Source of the DNA: Calliopsis andreniformis
Taxonomy: Eukaryota > Arthropoda > Insecta > Hymenoptera > Andrenidae
Direction of reading: 5' to 3'
Assembly: GCF_051401765.1 (NCBI RefSeq)
Contig: NW_027480429.1
Location: forward strand, 15,070,157 to 15,134,156
Length of the DNA stretch: 64,000 nt
The position numbers and the translations under genes were made by a program. This document shows, in pieces, positions 9,293 to 21,074 of this stretch. The notes under the pieces were generated by a model that was given only the letters and a program-made list of their open reading frames with translations, had not been told where the DNA came from and ran no database searches. Position 1 is the first letter of the stretch. The number at the start of each line of letters is the position of its first letter.

Positions 9293-11947
9293 GCTTCACT
9301 CTAGGGCGTTGCTCCATCAGATCGAATTGTTAGGGCCAAAGAAGTCAACGCCCGAAGCATAAAATACAAAATAAATAGAACAGTTTTTCCATTGTATAAA
9401 ACGAATAATGCTACCAGTGTAAAAGTTATGGTCATTTCTACGTTCCGGGCAACCTAGGCTACATCCTAGGGCATTGTTCCATCAGAACGAACAGATGGGC
9501 CCTAAGAAGTGAACGCCAGAAGCATAAAATACAATATAAATACAACAGTTTTTCCATCGTAGAAAACGAATAATTGCAACCAGTGTGAAAGTTATGGTCA
9601 TTTGTATATTCCGAGCAACCTAGGCTTCACTCTAGGGCGGTGCTCCACCATATCGAATAGCTACGGCCTTCGAGGCCTACGCCTGAAGCATAAAATGCAA
9701 TAAAAATACAACGGTCTTTTCATCGTATAACAGGAATAATTGCAACAAGCGTGAAGGTAATTATCATTTCGGCATTTCGGGCATCCTAGACTTAACTCTG
9801 AGGCAGTGCTCCACCAGATCGAATAGTTAGGGCCTAAGAAGTCAACGCCAGAAGCATAAAATACAATATAAATACAACAGTTTTTCCATTGTATAAAACG
9901 AATAATTGCTACCAGTGTAAAAGTTATGGTCATTTCTACGTTCCGGGCAACCTAGGCTTCACCCTAGGGCATTGTTCCATCAGATCGAATAGTTAGGCCC
10001 TAAGAAGTGAACGCCAGAAGCATAAAATACAATATAAATACAACAGTTTTTCCATCGCAGAAAACGAATAACTGCAACCTGTGTGAAGGTTATGGTCATA
10101 TCTACGTTCCGGGCAACTTAGGCTTCACTGTAGGGCGTTGCTCCACCAGATCGAAGTGTTAGGGCCTAAGAAGTCGACGCCCGAAGCATAAAATACGATA
10201 TAAATACAACAGCTTTTCCATCGTATTAAATGAATAATTGCAAACTGTGTGAAAGTAATGGTCATTTCGACGTTCCGGGCAAACTAGGCTTCACCCTAGG
10301 GCGTTGCTCCACCAGACTAAACAGTTAGGGCCTTAGATGTCAACGCCCGAAGCATAAAATGCAAAATAAATAGAAAAGTCTTTCCATTGTATAAAACGAA
10401 TAATTGCTACCAGTGTAAAAGTTATGGTCATTTCTACGTTCCGGGCATCCTAGGCTTCACCCTAGGGCGTTGTTCCACCAGATCGAATAGTTAGATCCTA
10501 AGAAGTGAACGCCAGAAGCATAAAATACAATATAAATACAACAGTTTTTCCATCATATAAAACGAATAATTGCAACCAGTATGAAAGTTATGGTCATTTC
10601 TACTTTCCGGGCAACCTAGGATACACCCTAGGGCGTTGCTCCAACAGATTGAATAGCTAGCGCCTTAGAAGTCAACGCCCGAAGCATAAAATGCAAAATA
10701 AATAGAACAGTTTTTCCATCGTAAAGAACGAATGATTGCAACCAGTGTGAAAGTTATGGTTATTTCTACATTCCGAGCAACCTAGGCTTCACTCTAGGGC
10801 GTTGCTCCACCAGATCGAATGGTTAGGTCCTTAGAAGTCAACGCCAGAAGCATAAAATACGATATAAATACAACAGATTTTGCATCGTATAGAAGGAATA
10901 ATTGCAAACAGTGTGAAAGTTATTGTCATTTCTACGTTCCGGGCAACCTAGGTTTCACCCTAGGGCGTTGTTCCACCAGATCGAATAGTTAGGGCCTAAG
11001 AAGTGAACGCCAGAAGCATAAAATACGATATAAATACAACAGCTTTTCCATCGTATAAAAGGAATAATTGCAAACAGTGTGAAAGTAATGGTCATTTCTA
11101 CGTTCCGGGCAAACTAGGCTTCACCCTAGGGCGTTGCTCCACCAGATTAAACAGTTAGGGCCTTAGAAGTCAACGCCCGAAGCATAAAATGCAAAATAAA
11201 TAGAACAGTTTTTCCATTGTATAAAACGGATAATTGCTACCAGTGTAAAAGTTATGGTCATTTCTACGTTCCGAGCAACCTAGGCTTCACCCTAGGGCGT
11301 TGTTCCACCAGATCGAATAGTTAGGGCCTAAGAAGTGAACGCCAGAAGCATAAAATACAATATAAATACAACAGTTTTTCCATCGCAGAAAACGAATAAT
11401 TGCAACCTGTGTGAAGGTTATGGTCATATCTACGTTCCGGGCAACCTAGGCTTCACCCTAGGGCGTTGTTACACCAGATCGAATAGTTAGGGCCTAAGAA
11501 GTGAACGCCAGAAGCATAAAATGCAATAAAAATACAACAGCCTTTCCATCCTATAACAGGAATAATTGCAATCCGTGTGAAAGTGATTGTCATTTGTACG
11601 TTCCAGGCAACCTAGGCTTCACTCTAGGGCGTTGCTCCACCAGATCGAATTGTTAGGGCCAAAGAAGTCAACGCCCGAAGCATAAAATACAAAATAAATA
11701 GAACAGTTTTTCCATCGTATAAAAGGAATAATTGCAAACAGTGTTAAAGTAATGGTCATTTCTACGTTCCGGGCAACCTAGGCTTCACTCTAGGGCGTTG
11801 CTCCACCAGATCAAACAGTTAGGGCCTTAGAAGTCAACGCCCGAAGCATAAAATACAAAATAAATAGAACAGTTTTTCCATTGTATAAATCGAATAATTG
11901 CTACCAGTGTAAAAGTTATGGTCATTTCTACGCTCCGGGCAACCTAG
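9293..11947 (+). repeat. Block of 16 monomers in non-standard order
   Basis: Between HOR copies 4 and 5 the 14-monomer order breaks. Monomer starts are 9293, 9458, 9624, 9790, 9956, 10122, 10288, 10454, 10620, 10786, 10952, 11118, 11284, 11450, 11616 and 11782. The first is 165 bp (AATAATGCTACC, lacking one T). 9624 and 9790 are m1- and m2-like (GGCGGTGC, then ACTTAACTCTGAGGCAGTGC), and 9956 and 10122 are m5- and m6-like. 10620 starts GATACACCC. 11450 carries CAGCCTTTCCATCC, typical of the right half of the window. The last, 11782, is m14-like and leads into HOR copy 5. These monomers differ more from one another than those of the HOR copies. Confidence 0.9.
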
Positions 11948-13607
11948 GCTTCACTCTAGGGCGGTGCTCCACCATATCGAATAGCTACGGCCTTAGAAGC
12001 CTACGCATGAAGCATAAAATACAATAAAAATACAACGGTCTTTTCATCGTATAACAGGAATAATTGCAACAAGCGTGAAAGTAATGATCATTTCGGCGTT
12101 TCGGGCATCCTAGACTTAACTCTGAGGCATTGCTCCACCAGATCGAATAGTTAGGGCCTAAGAAGTCAACGCCAGAAGCATAAAATACAATATAAATACA
12201 ACAGTTTTTCCATTGTATAAAACGAATAATTGCTACCAGTGTAAAAGTTATGGTTATTTCTACATTCCGAGCAACCTAGGCTTCACTCTAGGGCGTTGCT
12301 CCACCAGATCGAATAGTTAGGTCCTTAGAAGTCAACGCTAGAAGCATAAAATACGATATAAATACAACAGCTTTTGCATCGTATAAAAGGAGTAATTGCA
12401 AGCAGAGTGAAAGTAATTGTCATTTCTACGTTCCGGGCAACCTAGGCTACACTCTAGGGCGTTGCTCCACCAGATCAAACAGTTAGGGCCTTAGAAGTCA
12501 ACGCCCGAAGCATAAAATACAAAATAAATAGAACAGTTTTTCCATTGTATAAAACGAATAATTGCTACCAGTGTAAGAGTTATGGTCATGTCTACGTTCC
12601 TGGCAACCTAGGCTTCACCCTAGGGCATTGTTCCATCAGATCGAATAGTTAGGCCCTAAGAAGTGAACGCCAGAAGCATAAAATACAATATAAATACAAC
12701 AGTTTTTCCATCGCAGAAAACGAATAATTGCAACCTGTGTGAAGGTTATGGTCATATCTACGTTCCGGGCAACTTAGGCTTCACAGTAGGGCGTTGCTCC
12801 ACCAGATCGAAGTGTTAGGGCCTAAGAAGTCGACGCCCGAAGCATAAAATACGATATAAATACAACAGCTTTTCCATCGTATTAAATGAATAATTGCAAA
12901 CTGTGTGAAAGTAATGGTCATTTCGACGTTCCGGGCAACCTAGGCTTCACCCTAGGGCGTTGTTCCTCCAGATCGAATTGTTAGGGCATAAGAAGTGAAC
13001 GCCAGAAGCATAAAATACAATATAAATACAACAGTTTTTCCGTCGTATAACAGGATTAATTGCAACCAGTTTGAAAGTGATGGTCATTTCTACGTTCCGG
13101 GCAACCTAGGCTTCACTCTAGGGCGTTGCTCCACTAGATCGAATAGCTAGGGCCTTAGAAGTCAACGCCAGAAGCATAAAATACAATATAAATACAACAG
13201 TTTTTCCATTGTATAAAACGAATAATTGCTACCAGTGTAAAGGTTATGGTCATTTCTACGTTCCGGGCAACCTAGGCTTCACCCTAGGGCGTTGCTCCAC
13301 CAGATTAAACAGTTAGGGCCTTAGAAGTCAACGCCCGAAGCATAAAATGCAAAATAAATAGAACAGTTTTTCCATTGTATAAAACGAATAATTGATACCA
13401 GTGTAAAAGTTATGGTCATTTCTACGTTCCGGGCAACCTAGGCTTCACCCTAGGGCGTTGTTCCTCCAGATCGAATTGTTAGGGCCTAAGAAGTGAACGC
13501 CAGAAGCATAAAATACAATATAAATACAACAGTTTTTCCGTCGTATAAAATGATTAATTGCAACCAGTGTGAAAGCTATGGTCATTTCTACGTTCCGAGC
13601 AACCTAG

Positions 13608-13773
13608 GCTTCACTCTAGGGCGTTGCTCCAACAGATTGAATAGTCAGGGCCTTCGAAGTCAACGCTCGAAGCATAAAATGCAATAAAAATACAACAGTT
13701 TTTCCATCGTATAACAGGATTAATTGCAACCAGTTTGAAAGTAATGATCATTTCGGCGTTTCGGGCATCCTAG
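13608..13773 (+). repeat. Hybrid monomer m11/m1
   Basis: Starts as m11 (CCAACAGATTGAATAGTC, GCTCGAAGC, CAGGATTAATTGCAACCAG) and ends as m1 (GTAATGATCATTTCGGCG, TCGGGCATCCTAG). The switch lies in the GAAAGT segment common to both. It marks one breakpoint of the 664-bp gain and keeps 166-bp phase. Confidence 0.85.
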
Positions 13774-13939
13774 ACTTAACTCTGAGGCATTGCTCCACCA
13801 GATCGAATAGTTAGGGCCTAAGAAGTCAACGCCAGAAGCATAAAATACAATATAAATACAACAGTTTTTCCATTGTATAAGACGAATAATTGCTACCAGT
13901 GTATAAGTTATGGTCATTTCTACGTTCCGGGCAACCTAG
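13774..13939 (+). repeat. Hybrid monomer m2/m8
   Basis: Begins with the m2 signature ACTTAACTCTGAGGCATTGC and TAGGGCCTAAG. It ends like m8 with GTTATGGTCATTTCTACGTT and CCGGGCAACCTAG, where m2 would have TTATGGTTATTTCTACATT and CCGAGC. It is followed by m9, as m8 would be. It marks the return junction of the insertion. Confidence 0.82.
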
Positions 13940-14934
13940 GCTTCACCCTAGGGCGTTGCTCCACCAGATTAAACAGTTAGAGCCTTAGAAGTCAACGCCC
14001 GAAGCATAAAATGCAAAATAAATAGAACAGTTTTTCCATTGTATAAAACGAATAATTGATACCAGTGTAAAAGTTATGGTCATTTCTACGTTCCGGGCAA
14101 CCTAGGCTTCACCCTAGGGCGTTGTTCCTCCAGATCGAATTGTTAGGGCCTAAGAAGTGAACGCCAGAAGCATAAAATACAATATAAATACAACAGTTTT
14201 TCCGTCGTATAAAATGATTAATTGCAACCAGTGTGAAAGCTATGGTCATTTCTACGTTCCGAGCAACCTAGGCTTCACTCTAGGGCGTTGCTCCAACAGA
14301 TTGAATAGTCAGGGCCTTCGAAGTCAACGCTCGAAGCATAAAATGCAATAAAAATACAACAGTTTTTCCATCGTATAACAGGATTAATTGCAACCAGTTT
14401 GAAAGTGATGGTCATTTCTACGTTCCGGGCAACCTAGGCTTCACTCTAGGGCGTTGCTCCACTAGATCGAATAGCTAGGGCCTTAGAAGTCAACGCCAGA
14501 GTCATAAAATACAATATAAATACAACAGCTTTTCCATCGTAAAAAACGAATAATTGCAACCAGTGAGAAAGTTATGGTTATTTCTACATTTCGAGCATCC
14601 TAGGCTTCACTCTAGGGCGTTGCTCCACCAGATCTAATAGTTAGGCCTTAGAAGTCACCGCCAGAAGCATAAAATACGATATAAATACAACAGCTTTTGC
14701 ATCGTATAAAAGGAATAATTGCAAACAGTGTGAAAGTAATTGTCATTTCTACGTTCCGGGCAACCTAGGCTTCACTCTAGGGCGTTGCTCCACCAGATCA
14801 AACAGTTAGGGCCTTAGAAGTCAACGCCCGAAGCATAAAATACAAAATAAATAGAACAGTTTTTCCATTGTATAAAACGAATAATTGCTACCAGTGTAAA
14901 AGTTATGGTCATTTCTACGCTCCGGGCAACCTAG

Positions 14935-17258
14935 GCTTCACTCTAGGGCGGTGCTCCACCATATCGAATAGCTACGGCCTTAGAAGCCTACGCATGAAGC
15001 ATAAAATACAATAAAAATACAACGGTCTTTTCATCGTATAACAGGAATAATTGCAACAAGCGTGAAAGTAATGATCATTTCGGCGTTTCGGGCATCCTAG
15101 ACTTAACTCTGAGGCATTGCTCCACCAGATCGAATAGTTAGGGCCTAAGAAGTCAACGCCAGAAGCATAAAATACAATATAAATACAACAGTTTTTCCAT
15201 TGTATAAAACGAATAATTGCTACCAGTGTAAAAGTTATGGTTATTTCTACATTCCGAGCAACCTAGGCTTCACTCTAGGGCGTTGCTCCACCAGATCGAA
15301 TAGTTAGGTCCTTAGAAGTCAACGCTAGAAGCATAAAATGCGATATAAATACAACAGCTTTTGCATCGTATAAAAGGAATAATTGCAAACAGTGTGAAAG
15401 TAATTGTCATTTCTACGTTCCGGGCAACCTAGGCTACACTCTAGGGCGTTGCTCCACCAGATCAAACAGTTAGGGCCTTAGAAGTCAACGCCCGAAGCAT
15501 AAAATACAAAATAAATAGAACAGTTTTTCCATTGTATAAAACGAATAATTACTACCAGTGTAAGAGTTATGGTCATGTCTACGTTCCTGGCAACCTAGGC
15601 TTCACCCTAGGGCATTGTTCCATCAGATCGAATAGTTAGGCCCTAAGAAGTGAACGCCAGAAGCATAAAATACAATATAAATACAACAGTTTTTCCATCG
15701 CAGAAAACGAATAATTGCAACCTGTGTGAAGGTTATGGTCATATCTACGTTCCGGGCAACTTAGGCTTCACTGTAGGGCGTTGCTCCACCAGATCGAAGT
15801 GTTAGGGCCTAAGAAGTCGACGCCCGAAGCATAAAATACGATATATATACAACAGCTTTTCCATCGTATTAAATGAATAATTGCAAACTGTGTGAAAGTA
15901 ATGGTCATTTCGACGTTCCGGGCAACCTAGGCTTCACCCTAGGGCGTTGTTCCTCCAGATCGAATTGTTAGGGCCTAAGAAGTGAACGCCAGAAGCATAA
16001 AATACAATATAAATACAACAGTTTTTCCGTCGTATAACAGGATTAATTGCAACCAGTTTGAAAGTGATGGTCATTTCTACGTTCCGGGCAACCTAGGCTT
16101 CACTCTAGGGCGTTGCTCCACTAGATCGAATAGCTAGGGCCTTAGAAGTCAACGCCAGAAGCATAAAATACAATATAAATACAACAGTTTTTCCATTGTA
16201 TAAAACGAATAATTGCTACCAGTGTAAAAGTTATGGTCATTTCTACGTTCCGGGCAACCTAGGCTTCACCCTAGGGCGTTGCTCCACCAGATTAAACAGT
16301 TAGGGCCTTAGAAGTCAACGCCCGAAGCATAAAATGCAAAATAAATAGAACAGTTTTTCCATTGTATAAAACGAATAATTGCTACCAGTGTAAAAGTTAT
16401 GGTCATTTCTACGTTCCGGGCAACCTAGGCTTCACCCTAGGGCGTTGTTCCTCCAGATCGAATTGTTAGGGCCTAAGAAGTGAACGCCAGAAGCATAAAA
16501 TACAATATAAATACAACAGTTTTTCCGTCGTATAAAACGATTAATTGCAACCAGTGTGAAAGCTATGGTCCATTCTACGTTCCGAGCAACCTAGGCTTCA
16601 CTCTAGGGCGTTGCTCCAACAGATTGAATAGTCAGGGCCTTCGAAGTCAACGCCCGAAGCATAAAATGCAATAAAAATACAACAGTTTTTCCATCGTATA
16701 ACAGGATTAATTGCAACCAGTTTGAAAGTGATGGTCATTTCTACGTTCCGGGCAACCTAGGCTTCACTCTAGGGCGTTGCTCCACTAGATCGAATAGCTA
16801 GGGCCTTAGAAGTCAACGCCAGAGTCATAAAATACAATATAAATACAACAGCTTTTCCATCGTAAAAAACGAATAATTGCAACCAGTGAGAAAGTTATGG
16901 TTATTTCTACATTTCGAGCATCCTAGGCTTCACTCTAGGGCGTTGCTCCACCAGATCTAATAGTTAGGCCTTAGAAGTCACCGCCAGAAGCATAAAATAC
17001 GATATAAATACAACAGCTTTTGCATCGTATAAAAGGAATAATTGCAAACAGTGTGAAAGTAATTGTCATTTCTACGTTCCGGGCTAGCCTAGGCTTCACT
17101 CTAGGGCGTTGCTCCACCAGATCAAACAGTTAGGGCCTTAGAAGTCAACGCCCGAAGCATAAAATACAAAATAAATAGAACAGTTTTTCCATTGTATAAA
17201 ACGAATAATTGCTACCAGTGTAAAAGTTATGGTCATTTCTACGCTCCGGGCAACCTAG
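14935..17258 (+). repeat. HOR copy 6, 14 monomers
   Basis: Complete m1-m14 of the first sub-type, 2324 bp. The extra base is in m13, whose end reads GGGCTAGCCTAGG in place of GGGCAACCTAGG. Other private markers are AAAATGCGAT in m3 and TATGGTCCATTC in m10. The first two also occur together in HOR copy 8; the m10 form is shared with copies 1 and 8. Confidence 0.94.
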
Positions 17259-18750
17259 GCTTCACTCTAGGGCGGTGCTCCACCATATCGAATAGCTACG
17301 GCCTTAGAAGCCTACGCATGAAGCATAAAATACAATAAAAATACAACGGTCTTTTCATCGTATAACAGGAATAATTGCAGCAAGCGTGAAAGTAATGATC
17401 ATTTCGGCGTTTCGGGCATCCTAGACTTAACTCTGAGGCATTGCTCCACCAGATCGAATAGTTAGGGCCTAAGAAGTCAACGCCAGAAGCATAAAATACA
17501 ATATAAATACAACAGTTTTTCCGTCGTATAACAGGATTAATTGCAACCAGTTTGAAAGTGATGGTCATTTCTACGTTCCGGGCAACCTAGGCTTCACTCT
17601 AGGGCGTTGCTCCACTAGATCGAATAGCTAGGGCCTTAGAAGTCAACGCCAGAAGCATAAAATACAATATAAATACAACAGTTTTTCCATTGTATAAAAC
17701 GAATAATTGCTACCAGTGTAAAAGTTATGGTCATTTCTACGTTCCGGGCAACCTAGGCTTCACCCTAGGGCGTTGCTCCACCAGATTAAACAGTTAGGGC
17801 CTTAGAAGTCAACGCCCGAAGCATAAAATGCAAAATAAATAGAACAGTTTTTCCATTGTATAAAACGAATAATTGATACCAGTGTAAAAGTTATGGTCAT
17901 TTCTACGTTCCGGGCAACCTAGGCTTCACCCTAGGGCGTTGTTCCTCCAGATCGAATTGTTAGGGCCTAAGAAGTGAACGCCAGAAGCATAAAATACAAT
18001 ATAAATACAACAGTTTTTCCGTCGTATAAAATGATTAATTGCAACCAGTGTGAAAGCTATGGACATTTCTACGTTCCGAGCAACCTAGGCTTCACTCTAG
18101 GGCGTTGCTCCAACAGATTGAATAGTCAGGGCCTTCGCAGTCAACGCTCGAAGCATAAAATGCAATAAAAATACAACAGTTTTTCCATCGTATAACAGGA
18201 TTAATTGAACCAGTTTGAAAGTGATGGTCATTTCTACGTTCCGGGCAACCTAGGCTTCACTCTAGGGCGTTGCTCCACTAGATCGAATAGCTAGGGCCTT
18301 AGAAGTCAACGCCAGAGTCATAAAATACAATATAAATACAACAGCTTTTCCATCGTAAAAAACGAATAATTGCAACCAGTGAGAAAGTTATGGTTATTTC
18401 TACATTTCGAGCATCCTAGGCTTCACTCTAGGGCGTTGCTCCACCAGATCTAATAGTTAGGCCTTAGAAGTCACCGCCAGAAGCATAAAATACGATATAA
18501 ATACAACAGCTTTTGCATCGTATAAAAGGAATAATTGCAAACAGTGTGAAAGTAATTGTCATTTCTACGTTCCGGGCAACCTAGGCTTCACTCTAGGGCG
18601 TTGCTCCACCAGATCAAACAGTTAGGGCCTTAGAAGTCAACGCCCGAAGCATAAAATACAAAGTAAATAGAACAGTTTTTCCATTGTATAAAACGAATAA
18701 TTGCTACCAGTGTAAAAGTTATGGTCATTTCTACGCTCCGGGCAACCTAG
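17259..18750 (+). repeat. HOR copy 7, deleted to 9 monomers
   Basis: Consists of m1, a hybrid m2/m7 and m8-m14, 1492 bp. Five monomers are missing compared with a full HOR. m11 has lost one base (TTAATTGAACC near 18205), and m13 is the usual 165 bp. Its m9-m11 carry the ATTGATACC, AAAATGATT and CGCTCGAAG variants seen in copy 5. Confidence 0.92.
17425..17590 (+). repeat. Hybrid monomer m2/m7 at a five-monomer deletion
   Basis: The front is m2 (ACTTAACTCTGAGGCATTGC, TAGGGCCTAAGAAGTCAACG). The back is m7 (TTTTTCCGTCGTATAACAGG, CCAGTTTGAAAGTGATGG). The switch lies in the shared stretch around CATAAAATACAATATAAATA. The next monomer is m8, as expected after m7. Confidence 0.87.
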
Positions 18751-21074
18751 GCTTCACTCTAGGGCGGTGCTCCACCATATCGAATAGCTACGGCCTTAGA
18801 AGCCTACGCATGAAGCATAAAATACAATAAAAATACAACGGTCTTTTCATCGTATAACAGGAATAATTGCAACAAGCGTGAAAGTAATGATCATTTCGGC
18901 GTTTCGGGCATCCTAGACTTAACTCTGAGGCATTGCTCCACCAGATCGAATAGTTAGGGCCTAAGAAGTCAACGCCAGAAGCATAAAATACAATATAAAT
19001 ACAACAGTTTTTCCATTGTATAAAACGAATAATTGCTACCAGTGTAAAAGTTATGGTTATTTCTACATTCCGAGCAACCTAGGCTTCACTCTAGGGCGTT
19101 GCTCCACCAGATCGAATAGTTAGGTCCTTAGAAGTCAACGCTAGAAGCATAAAATGCGATATAAATACAACAGCTTTTGCATCGTATAAAAGGAATAATT
19201 GCAAACAGTGTGAAAGTAATTGTCATTTCTACGTTCCGGGCAACCTAGGCTACACTCTAGGGCGTTGCTCCACCAGATCAAACAGTTAGGGCCTTAGAAG
19301 TCAACGCCCGAAGCATAAAATACAAAATAAATAGAACAGTTTTTCCATTGTATAAAACGAATAATTACTACCAGTGTAAGAGTTATGGTCATGTCTACGT
19401 TCCTGGCAACCTAGGCTTCACCCTAGGGCATTGTTCCATCAGATCGAATAGTTAGGCCCTAAGAAGTGAACGCCAGAAGCATAAAATACAATATAAATAC
19501 AACAGTTTTTCCATCGCAGAAAACGAATAATTGCAACCTGTGTGAAGGTTATGGTCATATCTACGTTCCGGGCAACTTAGGCTTCACTGTAGGGCGTTGC
19601 TCCACCAGATCGAAGTGTTAGGGCCTAAGAAGTCGACGCCCGAAGCATAAAATACGATATAAATACAACAGCTTTTCCATCGTATTAAATGAATAATTGC
19701 AAACTGTGTGAAAGTAATGGTCATTTCGACGTTCCGGGCAACCTAGGCTTCACCCTAGGGCGTTGTTCCTCCAGATCGAATTGTTAGGGCCTAAGAAGTG
19801 AACGCCAGAAGCATAAAATACAATATAAATACAACAGTTTTTCCGTCGTATAACAGGATTAATTGCAACCAGTTTGAAAGTGATGGTCATTTCTACGTTC
19901 CGGGCAACCTAGGCTTCACTCTAGGGCGTTGCTCCACTAGATCGAATAGCTAGGGCCTTAGAAGTCAACGCCAGAAGCATAAAATACAATATAAATACAA
20001 CAGTTTTTCCATTGTATAAAACGAATAATTGCTACCAGTGTAAAAGTTATGGTCATTTCTACGTTCCGGGCAACCTAGGCTTCACCCTAGGGCGTTGCTC
20101 CACCAGATTAAACAGTTAGGGCCTTAGAAGTCAACGCCCGAAGCATAAAATGCAAAATAAATAGAACAGTTTTTCCATTGTATAAAACGAATAATTGCTA
20201 CCAGTGTAAAAGTTATGGTCATTTCTACGTTCCGGGCAACCTAGGCTTCACCCTAGGGCGTTGTTCCTCCAGATCGAATTGTTAGGGCCTAAGAAGTGAA
20301 CGCCAGAAGCATAAAATACAATATAAATACAACAGTTTTTCCGTCGTATAAAACGATTAATTGCAACCAGTGTGAAAGCTATGGTCCATTCTACGTTCCG
20401 AGCAACCTAGGCTTCACTCTAGGGCGTTGCTCCAACAGATTGAATAGTCAGGGCCTTCGAAGTCAACGCCCGAAGCATAAAATGCAATAAAAATACAACA
20501 GTTTTTCCATCGTATAACAGGATTAATTGCAACCAGTTTGAAAGTGATGGTCATTTCTACGTTCCGGGCAACCTAGGCTTCACTCTAGGGCGTTGCTCCA
20601 CTAGATCGAATAGCTAGGGCCTTAGAAGTCAACGCCAGAGTCATAAAATACAATATAAATACAACAGCTTTTCCATCGTAAAAAACGAATAATTGCAACC
20701 AGTGAGAAAGTTATGGTTATTTCTACATTTCGAGCATCCTAGGCTTCACTCTAGGGCGTTGCTCCACCAGATCTAATAGTTAGGCCTTAGAAGTCACCGC
20801 CAGAAGCATAAAATACGATATAAATACAACAGCTTTTGCATCGTATAAAAGGAATAATTGCAAACAGTGTGAAAGTAATTGTCATTTCTACGTTCCGGGC
20901 TAGCCTAGGCTTCACTCTAGGGCGTTGCTCCACCAGATCAAACAGTTAGGGCCTTAGAAGTCAACGCCCGAAGCATAAAATACAAAATAAATAGAACAGT
21001 TTTTCCATTGTATAAAACGAATAATTGCTACCAGTGTAAAAGTTATGGTCATTTCTACGCTCCGGGCAACCTAG
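18751..21074 (+). repeat. HOR copy 8, 14 monomers
   Basis: Complete m1-m14, 2324 bp, sharing the private variants of copy 6 (AAAATGCGAT in m3, TATGGTCCATTC in m10, GGGCTAGCCTAGG at the end of m13). It is therefore a recent duplicate of copy 6 at an offset of 3816 bp. Confidence 0.94.

Larger units (their letters stand above)
13276..14603 (+). repeat. 664-bp (four-monomer) tandem duplication inside HOR copy 5
   Basis: 13276-13939 and 13940-14603 are direct neighbours with matching order and shared private variants in their first two and a half monomers. The first copy ends in two hybrids, m11/m1 (13608-13773) and m2/m8 (13774-13939). The second ends in plain m11 and m12. Confidence 0.88.
11948..14934 (+). 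repeat. HOR copy 5, expanded to 18 monomers
   Basis: Runs m1-m10, then a hybrid m11/m1, a hybrid m2/m8, then m9-m14 again. It is 2987 bp, that is 2323 plus 664, so exactly four monomers were gained. The monomers after the insertion carry the same private variants as those before it (ATTGATACC in m9, AAAATGATT in m10, CAACGCTCGAAG in m11). Confidence 0.92.

Noticed and set aside
17080..17092. Insertion site suggested by GGGCTAGCCTAGG in copies 6 and 8
   Set aside because: It is a one-base length change with a substitution, and no inserted element is present. It is useful only as a marker of shared descent.
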